A stretch of DNA of 64,000 nt from Crocinitomix sp044361315. Its GTDB lineage: Bacteria; Bacteroidota; Bacteroidia; Flavobacteriales_D; Crocinitomicaceae. A program made the position numbers and the translations under genes. The notes beneath the pieces were generated by a model. It had not been told where the DNA came from. It saw nothing but the letters and a program-made list of their open reading frames with translations, and did no database searches. Positions within the stretch are counted from its first letter, which is position 1; each line of letters begins with the position of its first letter. The DNA lies in NCBI GenBank assembly GCA_044361315.1, contig JBIKJA010000006.1, positions 149,245-213,244 of the forward strand, read 5' to 3'. Positions 44,286 through 53,191 of this stretch are shown piece after piece.

Positions 44286-45407
44286 CTAACCTTGAAAAAA
44301 GTTTTTCATTCGATCAAAAAAACCTTCATCCTTAGCGGAAGGATTAGGCTTGAAATTTTCTGATTTCTTCAATTTCTCCAAGATTGCTCGTTCATCGTTC
44401 GATAGCTTTTTCGGTGTCCATACATTGATATGTACCAATAAATCACCAGTTCCATAACTTTGAACATTTGGCAATCCTTTCCCTCGGAGTCGGAGCATCT
44501 TCCCACTTTGAGTGCCTGGCTCTATTTTGATCTTTGCTTTACCTTCTACCAAAGGAATTTCAATCGATTCTCCGAGTGCCGCGTCGATGAAACTAACATG
44601 AGCTTCATAATGTAAATTATTGCCTTCGCGTTGTAAGAACTCATCTTTAATTTCCTCAATCACCACCAATAAATCGCCTGGAACCCCATCAAAAGGTCCA
44701 GCATTTCCTTTTCCACTTTCACGAATTTGCATACCTTCTTCCACTCCTGCTGGGATATTAAGCTCAACAACTTCCTCTTGTCGTTTTAACCCTTGATTAT
44801 CGGCACCTGCTGGTTTTTTATCTATTAGTTTTCCAATCCCATGGCAAACATGACAAGTCGACTGGGTTTGCATTGCACCCAACATCGTTTGTTGAACCCT
44901 TAACACCCTCCCTTGTCCATTACACGTTTTACACGAAGTGTAGGTAACTCCTTCCGAATTAACAAGCTTGTTAACTTTTACTTTTCTTTTGGTTCCTTGG
45001 GCAATTTCTTTCAAGGTCAATTTAATTTTAATCCTCAAATCAGTTCCACGTGCCACAGGACCTCCGCCACCGCCACTTCTACCTCGTCCAAAACTTCCAC
45101 CAAAGATATCTCCAAATTGATCGAAAATATCTTCCATGTTCATCCCACCAAATCCACCTCCACCACCTTGTGACGCGCCTCCAACACCTTGATGTCCAAA
45201 CCGATCATATCGTGCACGTTTATTTGTGTCACTCAATACTTCATAAGCTTCGGCAGCTTCTTTAAATTTTTCTTCGGCTGTATTATCATCTGGATTTTTA
45301 TCCGGGTGATACTTTAACGCAATTTTTCGATAGGCTGATTTGATCGTTTTATCGTCCGCATTTTTTTCAACACCTAAAATATCGTAATAGTCTCTTTTTC
45401 CGCTCAT
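44286..45407 (-). CDS. dnaJ: Chaperone DnaJ
   Basis: 373-residue Hsp40 co-chaperone of DnaK. It has a J domain at 1-70 with the HPD triad (KYHPDKNP) and a Gly-rich region (about 75-115). The zinc-finger domain is reduced: only two CxxCxGxG motifs (CKTCNGQG, CHVCHGIG) instead of four. The C-terminal substrate-binding domains include LNIPAGVEEGMQIR. It should stimulate DnaK ATPase and hold unfolded clients. It follows grpE by 8 bases. Confidence 0.95.
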   Translation of the reverse strand: MSGKRDYYDILGVEKNADDKTIKSAYRKIALKYHPDKNPDDNTAEEKFKEAAEAYEVLSDTNKRARYDRFGHQGVGGASQGGGGGFGGMNMEDIFDQFGDIFGGSFGRGRSGGGGGPVARGTDLRIKIKLTLKEIAQGTKRKVKVNKLVNSEGVTYTSCKTCNGQGRVLRVQQTMLGAMQTQSTCHVCHGIGKLIDKKPAGADNQGLKRQEEVVELNIPAGVEEGMQIRESGKGNAGPFDGVPGDLLVVIEEIKDEFLQREGNNLHYEAHVSFIDAALGESIEIPLVEGKAKIKIEPGTQSGKMLRLRGKGLPNVQSYGTGDLLVHINVWTPKKLSNDERAILEKLKKSENFKPNPSAKDEGFFDRMKNFFQG

Positions 45408-45415
45408 TTTAACAC

Positions 45416-46021
45416 TTATTGTCCAACAATAACTTTCGCATATCGAAGCGATTTTCCTCTTAAATTATATCCTCTTTCAATGACATCAACGATTTTTCCT
45501 TTGTCCGCTGGATCTTGAACTGGAATATTGGTGATGGCTTCGTGCATATCCGCATTAAACAACTCACCTTTGCACTCAATTGCTTCTAAACCTTTGCTTT
45601 TAAGAGTAGCCGAAAATTTATTGTAGATCAATTTAAATCCTTCTCTTAAACCTGCCGTATCCTCAATATTTTCATTGTTGACGATTGCACGTTCAAAATC
45701 ATCTAACGTTCCAATTAAATCTAACATTAGAGCACCATTTGCCGTGCTAATAATATCCGCCTTTTCTTTAATCGTACGTTTTCGAAAATTGTCAAAATCT
45801 GAATATAAACGGACATACTTATTGTTAAGCTCGACCAATTGTTCTTCAACAGTAGGGATTTTAACCTCTTCTTGTTCTGCTACTTTTTCCTCTTCTAACG
45901 CTTGGTCGATTGCAGTATCCAACTCGGAATCATCACTAACCTTTTTTCTATCTTCCTTATTTTTTCCTTTAGTGCTCATTTCTTCGTTATGTTTTTCAGA
46001 CATTATATTTTCATTTTGCAT
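45416..46021 (-). CDS. grpE: Nucleotide exchange factor GrpE
   Basis: 201 residues. The N-terminal ~50 are highly charged, followed by a long coiled coil and the conserved YVRLYSDFDNFRKRTIKEKA, LMLDLIGTLDDFERAI and the beta domain ending NLRGKSLRYAKVIVGQ. GrpE releases ADP from DnaK. Starts at 46021, 46003 or 45979 are all possible; the first is used. The pairing with dnaJ is the standard stress-chaperone unit. No CIRCE element is seen upstream. Confidence 0.93.
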   Translation of the reverse strand: MQNENIMSEKHNEEMSTKGKNKEDRKKVSDDSELDTAIDQALEEEKVAEQEEVKIPTVEEQLVELNNKYVRLYSDFDNFRKRTIKEKADIISTANGALMLDLIGTLDDFERAIVNNENIEDTAGLREGFKLIYNKFSATLKSKGLEAIECKGELFNADMHEAITNIPVQDPADKGKIVDVIERGYNLRGKSLRYAKVIVGQ

Positions 46022-46164
46022 TTACCTTACAAAAAGGTTGCCATCCCAAAGATTCAGACAAAGTGTCACAATTTACCGTATTCGTTTTTGAAATTCAATG
46101 GCAAGGTGTCAAATTGTGCCGCAATCTGGCAGTAAATAAATGGATTTTACCAAGAAATCAGGAA

Positions 46165-47796
46165 TTATTTTTTACGCAACAAATTGGATTTTTCTGCTAA
46201 ACCTGTTGTTTTGGCGTAAATGGTAATGGCATATAAAAAGAGGGCAATTGTCAAAAACAATGAAATTCTTCCAATCACATCGCCATAACGCACAAAAAAT
46301 GTTATTTCCCGATTTTTATTTAAAGTCGCTTTCAAAGCTCCACGTTCATCCCAACCAATTTCTGAAATAATGTCGCCTTTTTGATCGATAAAACATGAAA
46401 TTCCAGTATTTGCAGATCGCGCAATACTTCGTCTATTTTCGATCGCACGAATTTGAGAAAAACTTCGATGTTGCTTGTAGCCGGGAGTATCTTGCCACCA
46501 GCCATCGTTAGTAATGACGCAGATAATATCAGCGCCTCGCGCGGTAAAATAGGAAGCATAATCGCCATAAACCGACTCATAACAAATTAACGGTGCAAAT
46601 AAATTGCCATTTGATTTCATATTAATTGGTTCTTCACCTAATCCAATCATCCCTGAAGTACCACCTAACTCAACCGAATATTCTTTTAACGAAGGAAACC
46701 AACTTAAAAATGGCACCTTTTCAGCACCAAGAACAGCTTTTGCTTTATGATATATTTGCACTGGTCGGTTTGGATCAATCAAAAAGGCCGAATTATAACT
46801 TTCTAACCAAGCATTTATGTTGGGATAAAATTTAGCAGCTAATGAATTCTCTTCTTTAAAAACCCGATAAGAATCTGCTCCAATCAACATATGAACGTTG
46901 TTGTTTTGTCGCAAAAATTCCTTGATACGAATGATACTTGGTTCACTGTCTAATTTGTCTTCATTGACTGGAACAGAAATTGCCGTTTCAGGGCATACAA
47001 TTAAATCCGTTGTTGAATCGACGTTTTTGGCTGCCAACTCAAACATAATGTCCAATTGGTCGTTGATTGGTAGTTCAAATTTTTCGGTGTATGCATTCAA
47101 ATTCGGCTGAATCACCAACATATCCACAGGATCAATTTTTTCTTCATAAGAAAAATAAATCGACAAAGAAATGATGATTGGAACAAAAATTCCTAATCCA
47201 TAAAACAGGAAAATCGGGGTTTGAAATTTCAATTCTTCTTTTCTAATCCATAAATTTCGCACGATAAAATATCCCAGAATGTTTATACATAAAACCCATA
47301 AAGTACCACCTGTCACCCCTGAATATTCGTACCATTGAATGAGCATTGGAAAATCCCCAAACACATTACCGAAACTCAACCAAGGCCAAGATAATTCCCA
47401 ATAATAATGGCAATATTCAAATGAAACCCATAAAACTACAAGCGCCAATAATCCTTTATTTTCGCCCAAAAAACGGTGGATAAATCCAAAGAAAAAAAAC
47501 GGCAAAGTCATGAGCAAAGAATTACATAAAATCGCCATGTACATTCCGCCTTCCGAGGCATGATAAATCCACCAAGTAGTAATAAAATTATAAATGATGA
47601 AATAAAGATAATTATATCCAAAACGTTTAATAAATCGCCAATTTTTAACCTTGTTTAATTGGGTGTTGATGATGATTACAGGAATAAACCCAATAAATAT
47701 CAACGGAAACAAACTGCCTGTAAAAGGAAAACTAATTCCCAAAAAAAGTCCTCCAATTAAGGTTAGGGCAAGTAAGTGTGCAGGTTTTAAATCCAT
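46165..47796 (-). CDS. lnt: Apolipoprotein N-acyltransferase
   Basis: 543-residue inner-membrane enzyme that adds the third acyl chain to lipoproteins. The N-terminal part has about seven transmembrane helices (to about residue 215). The periplasmic nitrilase-like domain carries the triad: Glu in DLIVCPETAIS, Lys in YHKAKAVLGAEKVPF and Cys in FAPLICYESVYGDY, plus the loop ICVITNDGWWQDT. A last helix is near the C-terminus. A candidate promoter box (47801-47808) lies so close to the ATG that a leaderless mRNA is possible. Confidence 0.95.
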   Translation of the reverse strand: MDLKPAHLLALTLIGGLFLGISFPFTGSLFPLIFIGFIPVIIINTQLNKVKNWRFIKRFGYNYLYFIIYNFITTWWIYHASEGGMYMAILCNSLLMTLPFFFFGFIHRFLGENKGLLALVVLWVSFEYCHYYWELSWPWLSFGNVFGDFPMLIQWYEYSGVTGGTLWVLCINILGYFIVRNLWIRKEELKFQTPIFLFYGLGIFVPIIISLSIYFSYEEKIDPVDMLVIQPNLNAYTEKFELPINDQLDIMFELAAKNVDSTTDLIVCPETAISVPVNEDKLDSEPSIIRIKEFLRQNNNVHMLIGADSYRVFKEENSLAAKFYPNINAWLESYNSAFLIDPNRPVQIYHKAKAVLGAEKVPFLSWFPSLKEYSVELGGTSGMIGLGEEPINMKSNGNLFAPLICYESVYGDYASYFTARGADIICVITNDGWWQDTPGYKQHRSFSQIRAIENRRSIARSANTGISCFIDQKGDIISEIGWDERGALKATLNKNREITFFVRYGDVIGRISLFLTIALFLYAITIYAKTTGLAEKSNLLRKK

Positions 47797-47800
47797 GAAA

Positions 47801-47808
47801 CAAAAGTA
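47801..47808 (-). promoter_or_regulatory. -7 box 4 bases from the lnt start
   Basis: TACTTTTG on the minus strand fits TAnnTTTG. The expected transcription start would fall on or beside the lnt ATG (47796). Confidence 0.4.
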
Positions 47809-47904
47809 TAAATAATTTTATGATCCAACTTGACGAAAAAGATCAAATTAATGTAAAATTGAGGATAAACCCATCAAACAGATTTCTAGATTAAACTTAT
47901 TCAA

Positions 47905-47937
47905 TTTGAAAGACAATGAATAGTTTTCCTATATTTG
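47905..47937 (+). promoter_or_regulatory. Promoter of the acyltransferase gene
   Basis: TTTG at 47905-47908, 21 bases, then TATATTTG at 47930-47937. A good two-part sigma-ABfr match 35 bases upstream of the ATG. Confidence 0.7.
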
Positions 47938-47972
47938 TTGAAACTGTTTACGTAAAAATCTTTAATTAATTC

Positions 47973-49085
47973 ATGCCAAGAGATAAGCGCCTACATTTTA
48001 AAGACGTTCCTGCCATGCGGGCATTGGCGTTTATTCCTATTTATTTGTATTTCATTCTCTATCTGATTAGTTTTTCAGACAAGGACTCTATGTTCATGTT
48101 GGTTAACGGACTTAAAACACTGGTTCATGTTAGTTTTGATTTCTCCTTTTTTTTGTCGGCTTTTTTAATTACGTCCCATGCTTTGAGAGAGTATAAGTAC
48201 ATTGGTAACTTTTCCATAAAAAATTTCTACTTCAGACGGATATTCAAACTTGCGACGGGGTTGATTTTTGTTTTAGCCTTTGCATTTGTCATTCATCCTT
48301 GGTTGATTAGATTACTAGAATTGCAACCAATTGCTACCCCTGGCGTTAAAACATTTCTTTTGTTCATTGCTAACTTCTTTTACAATCCCGCCAATGATTC
48401 TTTAATTTATATTAAGGTGATTTGTTATCTCTATATGTTTATCCAGTTTTACCTTGTTTTAGGCTTGATTCTACGGTTTTTTCATAAGCACTTAAGGTGG
48501 GTTTCATTAGTTTTGATACTTGTTGGGATTGTTGCACGATGGTTACATTTAGTCAATTCTACCGACTTTTCATTAGACCCATTGGCCTATGGAATTCCTG
48601 TTGGTTTTGGACTACTTGTCGCTGAGGCTGTGCGGAACGAAAGTAAGTTGATTAAATTAATTAAATCGGTAAAAAAAGGACAAAACATCGGAATCTATGT
48701 GGTTGGACTTCTTTTTTTAGTAGGAAGTTATTTTGCATTAGGAAAAACCTACGGGTCTGTTTTTATCCCTTTTATCAGCAGCCTCTTTTTTGTTTATGTG
48801 GTGGTGGAACAAACCTTTGGAAGTAACTCGTTTGTGAAACTAAAGACAAAAAAAATCTTGTCGTATTTCGGGAAAATTTCTTACGGAATGTTTGTTTACC
48901 AATCGATTATTGGAATTCTTTTAATGATTTCCGCTAGTTCGCTCGACTTTAATTTATCGTCGATTTATGTGATTTTACTTTTAGTGATTGTAGGATTTGT
49001 AAGCACCGCCATCGCTGCCGATTTAAGCTACAAACTTTTTGAAAAACCGCTTTTGCGAATTCGACGAGAATTTAAAAAAATCTAA
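47973..49085 (+). CDS. Acyltransferase-3-family membrane protein
   Basis: 370-residue polytopic protein with about ten transmembrane helices. Landmarks of the acyltransferase-3 (OafA/YrhL) family: an early Arg in PAMRALAFIPIYLYFI (usual LRGIAAL position), FSFFLSAFLITSHALREY, the FKLATGLIFVLAFAF helix, and YFGKISYGMFVYQSIIG near the C-terminus. It probably acylates a cell-surface sugar. The usual catalytic His of the first loop is not obvious, so activity is uncertain. It converges on the ABC-F gene with a 4-base overlap. Confidence 0.82.
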   Translation: MPRDKRLHFKDVPAMRALAFIPIYLYFILYLISFSDKDSMFMLVNGLKTLVHVSFDFSFFLSAFLITSHALREYKYIGNFSIKNFYFRRIFKLATGLIFVLAFAFVIHPWLIRLLELQPIATPGVKTFLLFIANFFYNPANDSLIYIKVICYLYMFIQFYLVLGLILRFFHKHLRWVSLVLILVGIVARWLHLVNSTDFSLDPLAYGIPVGFGLLVAEAVRNESKLIKLIKSVKKGQNIGIYVVGLLFLVGSYFALGKTYGSVFIPFISSLFFVYVVVEQTFGSNSFVKLKTKKILSYFGKISYGMFVYQSIIGILLMISASSLDFNLSSIYVILLLVIVGFVSTAIAADLSYKLFEKPLLRIRREFKKI

Positions 49086-51004
49086 GCGCTAAGTTCTTCA
49101 CGCTCCATTTCAGCGTCTTCCCACAAGGCCATAGCCTCCTCTAAGGCTTTTTCAGCCTTGTTAAATTCATCCACCGCAGCAGCATATATGTCTGTGTCTT
49201 GATAAGACGTTTCACCCAATATATCAGTTTTTTCCTTTAATTTCACTTCCAATTCTTGAATCAATTTTTCGATTTTTTGAATCTTTATTTCTAATTTCTT
49301 CAAACTGTTTTGGTCTTCACGCGAAATAGTTTTCTTTTCAATTTCTTGGACAGCGATTTCTGGTTTTTTAATTTTCGGAGCATTGTAAGTTGCCTCTTCT
49401 TCATTAATTCGCTCCAAAAATTCATTGACCCCAAAATAATGCGTTTTGATTTTGCCTTCTTTGATTTCCCAAATTTTATTGCTCAGTCCGTCCAAAAATT
49501 CACGATCGTGAGACACCAACAATAAGGTACCTTCGTAATTCTTTAAGGCATCTTTTAAAATATCCTTACTTTGAATGTCCAAATGGTTGGTAGGCTCATC
49601 CATAATCAAGAAATTAAATTCTTGAAACAAAAGTTTACAAATTGCCAAGCGGGTTCGTTCTCCTCCAGAAAGTACTTTTACTTTTTTCTCCGTTTCCTCA
49701 CCACTAAACAAAAACGCTCCTAAAATGGCCCGAATATCTTTCCGTTTATCCCCTTTCGCAATGTCATCTATCGTCTTAAAAACAGTGGTTTCACCATCCA
49801 ATTTTTCAGCCGAATCCTGTGCAAAATAACCTACCGACACATTGTGTCCGAATAAAATCTCCCCATCGTAACTATTCTCTTTGGTGATGCATTTAATCAA
49901 GGTAGATTTCCCTACGCCATTTGGACCAAGCAAGGCGATTTTTTCACCGCGCGCAAGCACCACTTCCAACCCATCAAAAATCACCTTATTACCGAAACTC
50001 TTTTTGAGTCCGTTCATGTCCAAAACCCTTTTCCCTGATTCTGTCTGCAACGTAAATTTTAAATTAAATGCCTTCCGCTGAATCGTATCCACCTCAATCC
50101 GATCCACTTTGTCCAACTTCTTAATCAAACTTTGAGCAAACGAAGCCTTATTGGCTTTAGCACGGTATTTATTGATCAAATCCTCGGTTCGTTTAATCTC
50201 CTTATCTTGATTTTTTTTTGCCTGCATGGTTCGTTCCATTTCTTCTGCGTGTAAAATCAAATATTTGGAATAATTGCATTTATAATCGTACAAACGTTGA
50301 TTCGCAATTTCAATCGTCCGATTCGTAACATTGTCCAAAAACCGTCGATCATGCGAAATCAAAACCAATCCCCCCTTAAAATTTTTCAAATAATTCTCCA
50401 ACCACTGAATCGATACAATATCCAAGTGATTCGTCGGCTCATCGATCAATAAAACCTCTGGATTATTGACCAATAATTTCGCTAATTCAACCCGCATTTG
50501 CCAACCCCCACTAAAACTTCCAATTAAATTATCAAATTCAACCTGCTTAAAACCAAGACCTTTTAAAACAATCTCAATCCGTTCAGCAAATGAATGTGCA
50601 TCCAACACATTTAATCGGTCGTTAATCTCTGTAATTTCATGAATCAAATCCAAATACCCTTCCGATTCATAATCCGTTCGGTTGGTCAATTGATGGTTCA
50701 CAAAATCCAACCGCGCATTTAAAGTGGTAATTTCTTTGTTCGATTCTTTAATGTAATCCCGCACCGAAATATCTTTACGAATTTCGATATCCTGTGTCAA
50801 GTAACCAAGCGAAATCCCTTTTTCCAAAATCACCGTTCCTTCACTTGGCGCAATTTGCCCCGAAATTAAACCCAACAAGGTTGATTTTCCTACCCCGTTT
50901 TTACCTGTCAAACCAATTTTATCGCCTCTGTCAATAAATACAGAAATATCCTTGTACAAAAAACCTTGCGGCAAATGATATGACAATCCTCCAATTCTAA
51001 CCAT
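49082..51004 (-). CDS. ABC-F family ATPase (ribosome-associated)
   Basis: 640 residues with two ABC domains and no membrane part. Walker A loops are LTGKNGVGKSTLLGL and LLGPNGVGKSTLIKC; signatures are GSFSGGWQMRVELA and VLSGGERTRLAICK; both Walker B motifs (VLLIDEPTNHLDI, FLIMDEPTNHLDI) are intact. The interdomain linker (about 235-300) is Lys/Asp-rich. A C-terminal coiled coil (about 560-640) follows. This is the Uup/EttA/YheS group acting in translation. A TACCTTTGC box lies 20 bases upstream. Confidence 0.93.
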   Translation of the reverse strand: MVRIGGLSYHLPQGFLYKDISVFIDRGDKIGLTGKNGVGKSTLLGLISGQIAPSEGTVILEKGISLGYLTQDIEIRKDISVRDYIKESNKEITTLNARLDFVNHQLTNRTDYESEGYLDLIHEITEINDRLNVLDAHSFAERIEIVLKGLGFKQVEFDNLIGSFSGGWQMRVELAKLLVNNPEVLLIDEPTNHLDIVSIQWLENYLKNFKGGLVLISHDRRFLDNVTNRTIEIANQRLYDYKCNYSKYLILHAEEMERTMQAKKNQDKEIKRTEDLINKYRAKANKASFAQSLIKKLDKVDRIEVDTIQRKAFNLKFTLQTESGKRVLDMNGLKKSFGNKVIFDGLEVVLARGEKIALLGPNGVGKSTLIKCITKENSYDGEILFGHNVSVGYFAQDSAEKLDGETTVFKTIDDIAKGDKRKDIRAILGAFLFSGEETEKKVKVLSGGERTRLAICKLLFQEFNFLIMDEPTNHLDIQSKDILKDALKNYEGTLLLVSHDREFLDGLSNKIWEIKEGKIKTHYFGVNEFLERINEEEATYNAPKIKKPEIAVQEIEKKTISREDQNSLKKLEIKIQKIEKLIQELEVKLKEKTDILGETSYQDTDIYAAAVDEFNKAEKALEEAMALWEDAEMEREELSA

Positions 51005-51024
51005 TACTTTTTAACTTCGAGGCG

Positions 51025-51032
51025 CAAAGGTA
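51025..51032 (-). promoter_or_regulatory. -7 box of the ABC-F gene
   Basis: TACCTTTGC on the minus strand matches TAnnTTTG with the following C. Confidence 0.6.
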
Positions 51033-51116
51033 CAAGATTAACCTGAATTATAATTACATCCATCCAAATCCATCTAAAAAATACCCCCTTTAATTGCAAA
51101 ACTTTGCATAAAACCC

Positions 51117-52838
51117 TTACCTCACATAAAAAACAGACGGATTAGCATTGGTTCGAATATTCGATGGGTCTTTATAAACACAAGTAATAGTCACTTTTTT
51201 GCCACAAGCTTGGGATAAAATCGTTTTCGCATTTGCGTCTAATGTTCCATCCGGATTTATCCTTCCTTCTCGTGTAAGTCCATCCACCGTGACAATTCCT
51301 TCCACAATTTGGAAATTCACCCCTGTCAATGGCACACTTGAGTCAAATCGTAACGAGATTCGTGTTTGACTTCTTACAGCACTGCAACTAGGGTTTTGTC
51401 CTGAAGCAATTCCCCCTAAAAATATCTCTGGCTTGGGCATTGGCCGTACCTCAAAATTATTACTTGCCACCGTTACAATCGATCCATCTTCCTTTTGACC
51501 TTTTACAGTGATCGTCGCGTTTCGTAGAGAGGCATCCACTACCAAAACAGTCCAACCACTGCCTTTTCGTACCAATCTACACCCACTACTCACACTCACG
51601 CTCACTTTGCCAGCAGGAAAGCCAGAAGCTGTTGCTTCAATTTGGTTTTCATAACCTCGGTACAATAAACGCATATTCGGTTGCGAAATCACCCCCACAG
51701 GCGCACCAACAGTATATTCAAAATCCCAAGGTTTCCAAACCACATTATCCCGTTCTTTAATCCCAATCACCCCTTTCAACTTATGAATTCCAGGCGTGCT
51801 GCCACTTAAATCAATCCCTTTGGTGGTTGATCGCCAACGTTCAGGCAAAGTATCGGCATCCATTCCCCATCTAATCTCATTCATCTCCAAGGTATCATAA
51901 GCCGCAATTAGCACATTCAAGCGCATGGAATCACCCGTATTTAAATAAGCCGACCGCGCCGAAACCATCGGTTCAATCTTGTTAATTTTATAAATACTTT
52001 CCTCAATTTTCGCCAACATAAACGCCGATGCAATCGACTCCGCATTTTTTACATCCACCTTTAACGAAGTAAACATGGCCACCGCCGCCACCAATGGCAC
52101 CTGATTAAAAATCGCTGACACCCATGGCAATTCTTTCTCCTCACCAGCATCAAATAGCACATCTGGAATCGACAAAGCCCGATAAAACTGGCTGATTTTC
52201 AATGAGTCCTCCGGATTGGCCGTTTTTAGCGCTTCCGACAAATTTGATACGTCGATTGGTGCTTTGAAAACCCAGTTCATATCCTTTTGGGTGTACGTCC
52301 CCATCAAACCCGTCACATAATCTCGGTAAGCATGTATTTTTTTCTGCAACATTAAACCCCGCTCGTTCGGATTCGTAGGGTCAGATCCAATAAATAATTG
52401 CGTCGGCACATCGTAATTGTCTTTTACCTGAATGTCGCTCATACTGCGCAATTGAAGAATGTTCCCTTCTGGGTCGCGACCATTTGCGGCAATCCAGTCT
52501 TCCCCTTCAACCTCTTTAATCATGTCGTTACATTCAGAGAGTAAAAAACTAACCAATCGTTTCGTCTCAATTTTCAATGAGTCGGCTTTTGTTTTCCAAA
52601 CCGTAAAACGTTGCAAATCTCCACCTTTGGCCAAAATCGATATTTTTTTCATGTCAAATGCCAAATAATCATCCTCAATTTTACTGTTGATAATGGTCGC
52701 ACTTGCATCCAGTTTGTCATTGATGGTCACAAATGCATTCACAACTTCTTTCGTAATGTTCAGTGCCAATAATGCAGTTAAAACTAAATACATCATCCCT
52801 ATCATTTTCTGTCTTGGTGTTTCTCTTCCCGCTGCCAT
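51117..52838 (-). CDS. Second GldM-like T9SS motor protein
   Basis: 573 residues, nearly the same length as the GldM at 55382 and alike along its whole length. The N-terminus RETPRQKMIGMMYLVLTALL is the single membrane helix that sits inside the GldL pentamer. It carries the conserved ECNDMIKE region, LPWVSAIFNQVPLVAAVAMF, EYTVGAPVGVI and VFYVR at the end. The long periplasmic part should reach the outer-membrane ring. As a paralog it may pair with the second GldN rather than the first. A structured repeat lies between it and that gldN. Confidence 0.9.
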   Translation of the reverse strand: MAAGRETPRQKMIGMMYLVLTALLALNITKEVVNAFVTINDKLDASATIINSKIEDDYLAFDMKKISILAKGGDLQRFTVWKTKADSLKIETKRLVSFLLSECNDMIKEVEGEDWIAANGRDPEGNILQLRSMSDIQVKDNYDVPTQLFIGSDPTNPNERGLMLQKKIHAYRDYVTGLMGTYTQKDMNWVFKAPIDVSNLSEALKTANPEDSLKISQFYRALSIPDVLFDAGEEKELPWVSAIFNQVPLVAAVAMFTSLKVDVKNAESIASAFMLAKIEESIYKINKIEPMVSARSAYLNTGDSMRLNVLIAAYDTLEMNEIRWGMDADTLPERWRSTTKGIDLSGSTPGIHKLKGVIGIKERDNVVWKPWDFEYTVGAPVGVISQPNMRLLYRGYENQIEATASGFPAGKVSVSVSSGCRLVRKGSGWTVLVVDASLRNATITVKGQKEDGSIVTVASNNFEVRPMPKPEIFLGGIASGQNPSCSAVRSQTRISLRFDSSVPLTGVNFQIVEGIVTVDGLTREGRINPDGTLDANAKTILSQACGKKVTITCVYKDPSNIRTNANPSVFYVR

Positions 52839-53004
52839 AATTAATTGATTTTAGAGTTATTAATAAATAATCCATTTTATCAAGCAATGCAGCAATTCAA
52901 AAAAAGTAACAACAAGGCACAAAAAAAGCCAGCTTCTCAACCGACTTAAATTTTCAAAAATAATTAAGTTCTTTATTTTTAAGGTTTTTCTTTGGGTGTT
53001 TCCC

Positions 53005-53140
53005 AAACCGCAGCTAATTGCTCTCTTGCGTTCGCAATTAGCTGCGGTTTGCGCCACGTTTTCCGCTATAGTTGCCCTCCTCTTGGGCGGTTTCGAGAGC
53101 CTAAACCTCCGAAGGGAGGGCAAGCTGCCGCTTCAACCGT
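53005..53140 (-). repeat. Two-hairpin intergenic repeat, copy D (between gldN' and gldM')
   Basis: Minus-strand order: 5' flank GGTTGAAGCGGCAGCT, then hairpin 1 closed by TTGCCCTCC/GGAGGGCAA (53072-53080 with 53115-53123). The 3' flank follows as ACTATAGCGGAAAACGTGGC. Hairpin 2 has a perfect 17-bp stem (53034-53050 with 53005-53021, arm AAACCGCAGCTAATTGC, 12-base loop). Same flanks as copy C, unrelated stems. Confidence 0.75.
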
Positions 53141-53191
53141 TAACACAATTCGCCGGGACAATTCAACCATTACTTAAATAACTACTTCACG

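Noticed and set aside
46022..46164. CIRCE or other heat-shock operator upstream of grpE-dnaJ
   Set aside because: No TTAGCACTC-N9-GAGTGCTAA element. A loose direct repeat (GTGTCACAATT and GTGTCAAATT) is too weak to call.
52860..53181. Several overlapping open frames of 60-90 codons between gldM' and gldN'
   Set aside because: They are produced by the two long hairpins of repeat copy D and have no coding character.
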